NCBI GenBank assembly: GCA_037349105.1
Contig: JAYJMM010000095.1
Coordinates: 1,984,001-2,048,000 of the forward strand
Length of the DNA stretch: 64,000 nucleotides
Direction of reading: 5' to 3'
DNA from: Limnomonas spitsbergensis
Lineage: Eukaryota > Chlorophyta > Chlorophyceae > Chlamydomonadales
Shown here: positions 23,753 to 35,700 of the stretch, piece by piece
Numbering within the stretch: the stretch's first letter is position 1
Layout of the letters: every line of letters begins with the position of its first letter
The notes under the pieces: generated by a model
Databases searched by the model: none
Told to the model about the DNA's origin: nothing
The model's input: only the letters and a program-made list of their open reading frames with translations
Translations under genes and position numbers: made by a program

Positions 23753-26700
23753 TTAGCGGTCTCCTGGAACGTTAATGGTGTTGAAATCGATCCCCTCCAT
23801 GGCGATGGCGTCCACGCTGGCCCGCCATATAGCGCCCGGCTTCACACAGGCCGCCTGCAACATATCCTTCTCAGACTCGTACGCATCCCTGGAGGGGGGT
23901 TCACAGGTTGAGGGGGTGATGCTTATGTTTAGGAGGTAGGGTTTGGAATTTGTGTTGAGGGTTTGCCTTAGGTGATCAGGGTAAAGGGATCAAATGTTGC
24001 TTAGATGATGAAGGTGTGTGGTAATTATTTTTCTTGCTTTTGCGATCAGGGTTTGGGGCTCATATTGTAGATTATCCCTGGGGATGACCAGGGGTACAGT
24101 TTTTAGTTTGAGGGGGGGGGGTCAGGGTTCATGCTCGGAAGACACATAGGATTGGATGTGGTTATCCAGGGGTGAAATAATTGCTTCCAATATTGGTTCC
24201 ACTTGCGGCACAGCATCCAGGGTTCATTTAAGCGCACATCAGACGACCTTCTAAAGTCTTGCCCAGCCCACAGCCGGTGGCCCAAGAAGTGGGGGCTCCT
24301 TCACCAAGCCTCCCAGGCCGCAGACCAGGATGTAGCTGAACTGTAGATGAAACACTGAAAGACAAGTGGCCATACCCCACTTGCTCATCCACATGTCCAG
24401 CATCCTCCCGCCCGTTAAACACCTATGAAACACCATGCTGTGTGTAGCTGAATCACCCTAATCTATGAAGGGCGACCCTATCTTACCTGAGCATCCACAT
24501 GTGCAGCATCCTCCCGTCCGTGTCGAACGTGTGTACTGCCATGGCCTCATACACATGCTCCTCGTGGTCCAGCACAGTGGCACTGCCCCCCATAGACCAA
24601 GCGATGAGATCACCGGGCTTCAGGGTAGAGACAGAGGATGACTCTGCAGTCGATGCAAAAGAGGGGCACTCAAGGCGGGATGAGCATGAGCCATAACGTT
24701 GGACTATGAGGTGGGTCCATCCTACGTACAATCGCCTTAGCCTCACACACTGCTTTCCACACATTGTCGTGCCCCGCACCAGGTCTCATGTTTGCTGTGC
24801 ATTCTGCCACATTGGATAGCATGAGTGCTCAGGATCGCCGCTTGGGGTGTCGGAGTCATTTCTCACCTCTGGATGAGCCTGGGCACCAGGCCACCTGCCC
24901 GCCGTGCGGCCAGGCAATCAGTCGTCCAGCCTCCTGCTCGCCCAGCCCAGACGCCGACCCGGTCAGGGGGCCCTCAGCAGCCACGGGGTCAGCCGGCGAG
25001 TGGACCATATGGGGAGGCCCGGGAGAGGTGCCTGGATGTGTGCCCCGGGGAAATAAATATGATAAATATATGTACAACATGCCTGAGGGCTGGGGACAAG
25101 GATTCAGGGAACCATCCGTTCATCCATGGCATGGAACCAACTGATCCATATGCCAATGGTGCGTAGACTAAGGAATCCTCCCATTATTGCGACGGAAGGA
25201 ATGAGAGGAAGTTGGCTTCGAACCAAACAAGATTTGGGGTCAAAGACAGATACGTGGCTCACGGACATTTGTGCGCAAGGTTATGTCCTTACCCTAGGGG
25301 GGTGGCATATGGAGGCTGCTGGCACGCATCCTTCACCCATCATCCATTATTGGATTCAACAGACCCTTTACCGTTTCAAAAGGTCCTCTACCTGGACAGT
25401 TGCGTGGGGGATGCTCGCACTCAACCTGCCTGCCCATTATCATTTGAGTTAACTCATGGGCGCTACTTAAATTAGCATGTGGGTGTGCAGCTCCACACTG
25501 TCGCAGCCATGCTGAGCGGATCAGCTCATGTCCTGGGCGCTACCTTGGTGTGCGTGTGGGTGCACAGCTCCTCCTTGTCGCAGCCATGCCTCATGCTCCT
25601 GAGGGTCCAGGACCATCTTCCTGCCAGGCGGCTCCCAGGACAGCATCGAGTCGGGACCCTCCAACACATCCTCACCTGCACCTGCAGGCAATGAATGGGG
25701 TGTCAAGTAGGGTGTCAACTTGAGGGTTCAGGATAAACGTGTCCATTTCCCCCAATGCTTGCATCACATCCGCCTGCTCTTCGTCCCCTCTCTCTTCTGC
25801 CCGACCCTCCCCTGCCCCTTCTCTCCCACAAGGCCCTTCAAAACAAGCGCCTTTCTGCGTCTTTCATGGACCACTTACCAAGACCTGTGTGTGTTTGTGT
25901 ACCGCTAGCAGGCTCTAAGGCAGCTCCGCTGGTGGGTGCAGGCGGTATAGTGCCACTGTTGGCGTGAGGTGTCTCGACAGCCACAATGTGGGCAGGTCCG
26001 GCCTCAGGTGTCCTGACAATAGACTTGGGGCCGTGCTGCAGGGGGGGAGGAGATGTGGGGTGGAGGGTGGAGGGCTTATGGTTTTGAGGTGAATGGTTCA
26101 GAATTAAGAGTAAAGTGTCTCTGGTATAATCACGTAGGAACTGGGGACCGCTCAGCAATCCTGGCAAAAGGGCGTAGCGGAATAAAGGGTTGGGTACCTG
26201 GACCTCTATTGCTTCACAGCAGCATGCACCCCGGGTAAATGGTATTCCTAGCGGCTGTCGTCCTACGCAGTTCCGCAGGGTGGGCTGAATGCTTCAACCT
26301 CAAGAGTGAAGCTGACTCATATTGGTGCCACATGAACGAAGCTACAGATGTCCATTCTTGCGCACAGGTGTGTGTGCTGTTACGTCCTGCATCATCTACT
26401 TGACATACGAAGACAGCTGCATGTGCCCCCTTCTCACCCTTGGTGGTGTGACCATGTTGTGCATAGTGGCTTGCCATCCCCAGGTCCTGTTGATAAGGGA
26501 GGGCAGTGTACTGCAGCCTACCTACCTTTGGGTTGGTGACAACGTCGCGCATGGTACAGCGCCAGTGGGAGAAGCCGAAGGCATGATCGGTGCTGAAGGC
26601 GCAGTTTACCACCTCACAGTCAATGTGGTGGGAGGCCTGATGCAACGGGACGGGGCACTTGTGGTGAAAGTCAAGTCTATGAACATGATAGATACACATC

Positions 26701-29700
26701 CATCAAGTGGCACTAAAAATTTGCAAGCAATGTGGTGAGAGGCCTCATAGAAAGGGCAGGGACAGAGGGAGGGGGTCATCGCGTCATGAGGCACGACACC
26801 TGATGAGAGAGGGGGGGGGGGGCTTCTTGTGAATATATGTCATGACTGTAACTAAACACAGGGACATGATGGAAACAGGGACGTGATGCATTAGGGGCAA
26901 AACCTTACTCAACCCCTACTCCCCTAAGCTCCTCCCTCCCACACCTGCCTTGAGTGCCTTGAGCCTGTTGATGACTGCCTCTAGGGGCATGATGCAGTTG
27001 GACATGGTCTCTGCCTCCAGCCCCACGAAGGTGCAGTCCCCCGCTCGGTCCCGGATCCCACACACGGTGGGAAGCACGCCATACGCATCCCACAGCTGGA
27101 ACCTACCACAAGCATCCAAACAGTTTCAATAACATGGTCCAGTGTCTGACCCACAGGCAGCCAGTGAAGAGCCTGGCATCAGCATCACGAAGCTGTACCT
27201 GTGGGTGAAGATGAAGTGCAAGTGGACAGCGAGAGAATATAAGTGCATCACTGGGATGTACACTGGGATGTCCACTGGGATGTACACTGGGATGTACACT
27301 GGGATGTACACTGGGATGTACACTGGGATGTACACTGGGATGTACACTGGGATGTACACTGGGATGGATGTATATTGATATCCGTCATACACTCCTGTTG
27401 CTATGTCCCTGATCCCACACACAGGAGGAGCACGCTGAGGGTGTGGAAGCTGCAGCAAGGTGGGCTACATAACGTACCCGGATGTACCAGGAGGGGAAAA
27501 GGATGTCATACTACGTCTCTCACATGGCCAGGCTCCTCGAACCTTTCCAGGATCCATGACCATCTCCTAGGTTTTTTCGTTGCCTCCTGTCTACTACTGC
27601 AATCCTCCACCTCTTATTTTCGCAGTTGGGGTACATTGCAGGTACATTGCAGGTACATTGCAGGTACATTGCAGGTACATTGCAGGTACATTTTGGGCTC
27701 TGGCCGGAGGCCTCAGACATTGCTAGCCAAGGTGCTCAGGCCTGTGCACTGTTTCATGAGCCCTCAAGCGCTTGTGGATGGTACTCTTTTTTCTTGGACA
27801 CATGCTTGGAAACGCACCAGCACTTGTCCCCCACCTTTGCCCCCCCCCCCCCCCCAGTTTCCGGTGTTGCGCCAATCTCACCTGTCCTGCACCGCCGCCT
27901 GGTCCAGCAGGATCCCCTCGTCCTGCCCACTGCTCCGTGCCTGACACCACCGCTCGATGGACCTCTGAGCCGCATGGACATCAAACGCACGACCCTTGCT
28001 CTGTAGGAGTAGGGTTCAGGATCTGGGGTTTAGAGTGGAGCGGCTACTCCGTGACCTTTTCGACGTTGCCGCATCATCTTGTACACCTACCCAGCAGACT
28101 ATTGCAGAACGTAGAACTGGGCTTGCCAATCCAGGGTTACCCCCCCTAGGCCAGGGTTTGGAAAGTGTACGAGATCATACAAATGCATAGGTGTTAGTGA
28201 GAGTGTGAGATCATAAAAATGAGGAGGGACAGAAGACTACACTTTTACAAGATGCGAGGATTCAGGCAACAGTGTGTTTTGGATAAGGCCCTGCCCAACC
28301 GTAAGATAACGTGCCAAGGGTTGTCAACGTAAGGCAGCGGATAAGGAAAGGGGTAGGAGCAGGAATTAAGAAAACAAGGAAAATGAGCTCTTTCCCCCAC
28401 TGCCCAGCACATGACCCCCCCCCTTCGCCCCCCCTTCCCCCCTCCCCCCGCTCCCCCCCCTCCACCTGCTCCATGAGTTCTGTGGGGAAATGCCAGATGC
28501 CTGCCAGCTGAAGTGCATTGTTGGCCGCATCCTCCACCTCCTTAGAGCCATCTGGATAGAGCACAGACAACAGGCAGGCGTCCGCGGGACCCATCTGGCA
28601 GCGCTCTGTAATGCCTGCATAACACAAAACAAGTCCAAGCGAGGATGGGAGGGTTGTATAAGAGGACAGTTCAAGCGACAGCAGCTAGGTGCCCGCTGCC
28701 CATCCGGTAACGCTCCGTAATGCGTGATGCGAGCATTCCTACCAAGCTAGGGGTTATGGAACTCATGATAGTGAAGAGGATAAAGATGCCTCATCGAATT
28801 CAGTGCTCATGTTTCAATAGAGGCGGCACTCCAGGAGGAACAGAGTGCAATACCACGTATTAGGGTTTATATAATTATATCTGACCATGGGAACAATTCA
28901 CATTTTATGTCGTGATGGTGTGAGATGACCCGTACACCTTGATCTGCCTCTTCAGCTTTCAATGGCGTGTGATTCTAGGGATCCTGACGGCCCTCAAGCC
29001 TGGTGCACATGATAGTAAGAGCAGGCTGGTGGCTTGAGGCTCAGCGGCACAGTCGTGCGCATGTGTCCAGAGGAAACTGTCCTCAGTCCACGGCTCCGTC
29101 AAGGGCTTGCCCCCCTTCGGACATCCCAGGTCAGGGTCCAGGCGCACAAACACTAAAAATTATTCCCAAATATTACCGGCCCCCCAATCCTGCAGGCTAC
29201 GCGCATGACTCTTTCATCAGGGATTTTGTTGTTTATACCCTTGGGGAGTCAAAACATGACCTTCTATTTAGATGATTGGTATTGAAGTACCGTATTACTT
29301 GTCTCGTTTCGTTTTCTAGCGTTTTAAAGGGCCGACGATGTGGCGTTTTATTTATGGTTGGGCGCTTTTAAGGGGAAACGAACCTATATTCCAAAGCATT
29401 TTACAAGGAAAAAATCGCGCGCTAGCATGCAACTGGACGTTTCGACACCCTGCCGTTAGCACCAACTGCTGGTATCATACGGGGTCCAATGTGTCTCCCT
29501 GCAAGAACAGTCTCAAGCTGCACAGCCCTAACCATTGCGGAGGCGGGACGTATGCCCAGCACCTTGTAGGTCATTCAGGGTGCACTCATCAATAGCTGGA
29601 AACAGCAGCAGACCGTATTGCATCGCAATGCCAGTGGCCGCGAGCTCAGCTGCTGGCAGGTAACATGGGGGCAGGGCCAAGGGGGGGGGGGGTCGAAACG

Positions 29701-32700
29701 GGGATCCACCTGGGGACCAACCAACAGTGCCCTTGGCCAAGAGGGGTCGGGTAAGGCCTCGGGGAGTGGAGGAGAGGCAGGGACAGGGCTGCAGAGGTGG
29801 CGCATGTCGGGGCTGCTGAGTCTGATCCTGAAGCTGATGAGTCTGATAAGGAGGGGGATTCTGAGGGTAGGAGTCCGAGGGGCAAGAAAATGAGGGAGAG
29901 AGGCCTCCTAAGATGAGCCGTGCGTGCCCAGCGCTCAGGCGGTCGAACACACAGCACGCACAACATTGCGGCAGGAGTGGCCGATGCATAACGACTCTTC
30001 TATGTGATTGATTGGCTGAGAACACGAGGCAAACAAAATCGCTTTCTTATTGTTGGTGACTACAAGGGCAGATTAATGTGGAAAAACAAATTGGTCAGTT
30101 TTTTTAATCAAGCCACATGTTAGCCCAAATAAATTATAAAAGAAAAGAAATGAGACATATAATACAAAACCGGTACCAAGATACATTGTGTGTATGACCT
30201 TGTGCGCACGGCTCCCTGACATTGTGTGTATGACCTTGTGCGCACGGCTCCCTGACATTGTGTGTATGACCTTGTGCGCACAGCTCCCTGACATTGTGTG
30301 TATGACCTTGTGCGCACAGCTCCCTGACATTGTGTGTATGACCTTGTGCGCACAGCTCCCTGACATTGTGTGTACGACCTTGTGCGCACAGCTCCCTCAC
30401 ATTGTGTGTATGACCTTGTGCGCACAGCTCCCTGACATTGTGTGTATGACCTTGTGCGCACAGCTCCCTGACATTGTGTGTATGACCTTGTGCGCACAGC
30501 TCCCTGAGACCCTGACATTGTGTGTATGACCTTGTGCGCACAGCTCCCTGACATTGTGTATATGACCTTGTGCGCACAGCTCCCTGACATTGTGTGTATG
30601 ACCTTGTGCGAACAGCTCCCTAACATTGTGTGTATGACCTTGTGCGCACAGCTCCCTGACATTGTGTGTATGACATTGTGCGCACAGCTACCTGACATTG
30701 TGTGTAAGACCTTGTGCGCACAGCTCCCTGACATTGTGTGTATGACCTTGTGCGCACAGCTCCCTGACATTGTGTGTATGACCTTGTGCGCACAACTCCC
30801 TAACATTGTGTGTATGACCTTGTGCGCTCAGCTCCCTGACATTGTGTGTATGACATTGTGCGCACAGCTACCTGACATTGTGTGTATGACCTTGTGCGCA
30901 CAGCTCCCTGACATAGTGTGTGTGACCTTGTGCGCACAGCTCCCTGACATTGTGTGTATGACCTTGTGCGCACAGCTCCCTGACATTGTGTGTTTGACCT
31001 TGTGCGCTCAGCTCCCTGACATTGTGTGTATGACCTTGTGCGCACAGCTCCCTGACATTGTGTGTATGACCTTGTGCGCACAGCTCCCTGACATTGTGTG
31101 TATGACCTTGTGCGCACAGCTCCCTGACATTGTGTGTACGACCTTGTGCGCACAGCTCCCTCACATTGTGTGTATGACCTTGTGCGCACAGCTCCCTGAC
31201 ATTGTGTGTATGACCTTGTGCGCACAGCTCCCTGACATTGTGTGTATGACCTTGTGCGCACAGCTCCCTGACATTGTGTGTATGACCTTGTGCGCACAGC
31301 TCCCTAACATTGTGTGTATGACCTTGTGCGCACAGCTCCCTGACATTGTGTGTATGACATTGTGCGCACAGCTACCTGACATTGTGTGTGTGACCTTGTG
31401 CGCACAGCTCCCTGACATTGTGTGTATGACCTTGTGCGCACAGCTCCCTGACATTGTGTGTATGACATTGTGCGCACAGCTCCCTGACATTGTGTGTATG
31501 ACCTTGTGCGCACAGCTCCCTGACATTGTGTGTTTGACCTTGTGCGCACAGCTCCCTGACATTGTGTGTTTGACCTTGTGCGCTCAGCTCCCTGACATTG
31601 TGTGTATGACCTTGTGCGCACAGCTCCCTGACATTGTGTGTATGACCTTGTGCGCACAGCTCCCTGACATAGTGTGTGTGACCTTGTGCGCACAGCTCCC
31701 TGACATTGTGTGTATGACCTTGTGCGCACAGCTCCCTGACATTGTGTGTATGACCTTGTGCGCACAGCTCCCTGACATAGTGTGTGTGACCTTGTGCGCA
31801 CAGCTCCCTGACATTTTGTGTATGACCTTGTGCGCACAGCTCCCTGACATTGTGTGTTTGACCTTGTGCGCACAGCTCCCTGACATTGTGTGTATGACCT
31901 TGTGCGCACAGCTCCCTGAGACCCTGACGTTGTGTGTATGACCTTGTGCGCACAGCTCCCTGACATTGTGTGTATGACCTTGTGCGCACGGCTCCCTGAC
32001 ATTGTGTGAATGACCTTGTGCGCACGGCTCCCTGACATTGTGTGTATGACCTTGTGCGCACAGCTCCCTGACATTGTGTGTATGACCTTGTGCGCACAGC
32101 TCCCTGACATTGTTTGTATGACCTTGTGCGCACAGCTCCCTGACATTGTGTGTATGACCTTGTGCGCACAGCTCCCTGACATTGTGTGTATGACCTTGTG
32201 CGCACAGCTCCCTGACATTGTGTGTATGACCTTGTGCGCACAGCTCCCTGACATTGTGTGTATGACCTTGTGCGCACAGCTCCCTGAGACCCTGACATTG
32301 TGTGTATGACCTTGTGCGCACTGCGCACAGCTCCCTGACATTGTGTATATGACCTTGTGCGCACAGCTCCCTGACATTGTGTGTATGACCTTGTGCGCAC
32401 AGCTCCCTCACATTGTGTGTATGACCTTGTGCGCACAGCTCCCTGACATTGTGTGTATGACCTTGTGCGCACAGCTCCCTGACATTGTGTGTATGACCTT
32501 GTGCGCACAGCTCCCTGACATTGTGTGTATGACCTTGTGCGCACAGCTCCCTGACATTGTGTGTATGACCTTGTGCGCACAGCTCCCTGACATTGTGTGT
32601 ATGACCTTGTGCGCACAGCTCCCTGACATTGTGTGTATGACCTTGTGCGCACAGCTCCCTGACATTGTGTGTATGACCTTGTGCGCACAGCTCCCTGACA

Positions 32701-35700
32701 TTGTGTGTAACTGTGTATGACCTTGTGCGCACAGCTCCCTGACATTGTGTGTATGACCTTGTGCGCACAGCTCCCTGACCTGCCTATTCCCAATCCATAT
32801 CGACTTGCCAAGGTGATTATGCAGAATACCTTAATAGCACGACTCCCCATCGTCTCTCCGTTCTCGCCCGCACGTATCATATCGAAATACATTCTCGCAC
32901 CTAGAACACATGGCTCGCCATCCTCGTCTTGCCCAATGTCCAGCTTGATTAGGCCGTGGGCCCTGTGGGAGGGGGGTGGACAGAAATGGAACATGGCATG
33001 TGGTGTAAGCAGTATACTGCAGAAGCGGTACATGCAGTACAAATTCGAATTGATGACGGAAGGTATCAGCAGCACACACAAGTACCGACCTGGGCATCAG
33101 ACACAATATTCTGGAAGCATATCTTCTGCCCATCCAGTTTTTCGTCCACGTGAAAAAATATTCAACACATGCCATGCATGTTCCATTCCATTAAAACACC
33201 AACAAATCATTTTTGATCCTACCTCGAATAAGCCTGTCCTCTCCATCTTATCAGTATTTCTATGACACCCTCCTCCGCTATGTTCGTCAAAACCTGCTCC
33301 TTATACAATGCATCTTCAGCAGCCCTTCTTTCAAATGATTTATAGAAACCATGTAAGTTTTTACTTTCCGCTTCTGTACCTGCTTCCTGCACAGTTCATC
33401 TCCAGCAACAACACCGCCAGGTCCTTGTTGTTGGAGGGCCGTGCCTCGCTGCACTCCACCAGGCAGAAGACGCAGCCGCTGTCAGGGCTGACCGCGCTCA
33501 TGACCAGCCGCACGGGCCGCATAGCACCTCTGCAGGGGTCAGGGCGAATCAGATCAAAAAGCCAATGAATCAGGGATGTACAACAGGCATCCCCTGTCTA
33601 AATTAACCACGCTTGGGAACAACAGTACATGTTGTATAGCACGCCTGCGATGAGGGGATCAAAGTTCCGTGATTCAAAAACACAGGGATCAAATGCTCAA
33701 GGCTCAAATACTCAAGGCTCAAATACTCAAGGCTCAAATACTCAAGGCTCAAATACTCAAGGCTCAAATACTCAAGGCTCAAATACTCAGGGCTCAAATA
33801 CTCAAGGCTCAAATACTCAGGGCTCAAATACTCAAGGCCCAAATACTCAAGGCTCAAATACTCAGGGCTCAAATACTCAAGGCCCAAATACTCAGGGCTC
33901 AAATACTCAAGGCTCAAATACTCAGGGCTCAAATACTCAGGGCTCAAATACTCAAGGCTCAAATACTCAAGGCTCAAATACTCAAGGCCCAGATACTCAG
34001 GGCTCAAATACTCAGGGCTCAAATACTCAAGGCTCAAATACTCAAGGCTCAAATACTCAAGGCTCAAATACTCAAGGCTCAAATACTCAAGGCTCAAATA
34101 CTCAAGGCTCAAATACTCAAGGCTCAAATACTCAAGGCTCAAATACTCAAGGCTCAAATACTCAAGGCTCAAATACTCAAGGCTCAAATACTCAGGGCGA
34201 CAACGGCGTTGCAGGTTTGTACACAGTTAAATTAATAAGTAAAAAGGGATTGATAGCAGCATAGTCGACAAATTATATAATTTCCTTCGGTGACACAACT
34301 CATGCATGTCAACGGCGTTACACTGCCCGACAATCAACTCATGATGCACAGATGCAGGTGACGGCCCATGTTGTAATGATGGGCTTCCTTCCGAGACATC
34401 CGAGCTGCTTTCGGAAGATGTTGTTCCACAAACAAAAAGGCTGCCAACAGTGAACGGCGGGTGCTGAGGGACATGCAGAAGGACGGCAAGCAATACACTG
34501 ATCACCGGCGGATGATGCAAAGTGCAAACTGGAAGAAATACAGCGAGCAAGGAACAGTGCATGGCGGATGCTGCCAAACAGGCGAGAAACGATGAGCAAT
34601 GCAGAGTAGTAAAGAACATGCTGCATACCAGGCATAAAGACAACAGGAAATGCACAGCAGATGCTGCAAGTCTGCAACACTGGCAGACCTTAAACCACAT
34701 AACATATCCAAGCAGCACCCCCTTCGTACGCAACGCAAGTATGCTACAAGTTTGGCAGCACTCCCACCACCACGGTTCACTCGGGAAAAGCGTTACGCAG
34801 GCGCTCATTACAATATACATCCCCCTCCATGCATCCTGCCCCATGCAACCCGCAATAAGCATCCCGCCGCATGCAACCCACTATATACATCCCTCTCCAT
34901 GCACCGTACTCCATGCACTTACCCCCATGCACCCCCCCCATGCACCCCCATACCTGAATCCATGGTCCTGGCTCAGCTTGGACTGGATGCCATCAAGGCC
35001 CTGTGCGAGCAAAAAAATTGATACCTTTGATTTTCGTAGATTCTAAACAGAACAGAGAATGATGATCAATCAAGTACTATCTCCTTCATGTAGATACCAT
35101 TTGTGCCCTATGGGTGAACGCTTACGGCCATGTGAGGCTGATGCAGCAAGCCCTGCTGCTTGGGGCTGCCGGCCAAAGGCTGGCAAAGGTTGGATACTTG
35201 GTCCCTCATTGGCCTGGTGGTGGCCGCCCAAGGTGGTCTGGAGCGCAGCAAACGTACCGCTGGGCATCCCCCGGATTCAGATTCCAATTGTATGTTGGCT
35301 TTAGAAGGTTGTTAGACCCCTTACTTAATCGGAAAAGACCATTCAAGTTAAAATTGCAACGCTGTTTGTGACATTGCTTGTTGGAGCAAGATTCTCTATG
35401 GCCATCCAGGGGGGCTGAGGGGGGCCATCCGGGGGGGGGGGCTGAGGGGGGCCATCCGGGGGGGGGGGCTGAGGGGGGCCATCGGGGGGGGGGGACTGAG
35501 GGGGGCCATCCGGGGGGGGCTGAGGGGGGCCATCCGGGGGGGGGCTGAGGGGGGCCATCCGGGGGGGGGCTGAGGGGGGCCATCCGGGGGGGGGCTGAGG
35601 GGGGCCATCTGTGGGGGGGGCTGAGGGGGGCCATCCGGGGGGGGGGGCTGAGGGGGGCCATCCGGGGGGGGGGCTGAGGGGGGCCATCCGGGGGGGGCTG

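Noticed and set aside
30520..31941. 473-codon Cys-rich ORF with a 12-residue repeat, and equally long ORFs on the other strand
   Set aside because: Translation of the 36-bp minisatellite; stop-free in several frames because the unit length is a multiple of three. It lies between phase-matched exons of the NTF2/SnoaL-like gene.
30183..32780. CRISPR-like appearance (regular ~36-bp repeat)
   Set aside because: The units are directly adjacent with no variable spacers, in a eukaryotic intron.
33629..34264. GSNTQ, AQILK and SLEYL repeat ORFs
   Set aside because: All three are frames of the 15-bp minisatellite located in an intron.
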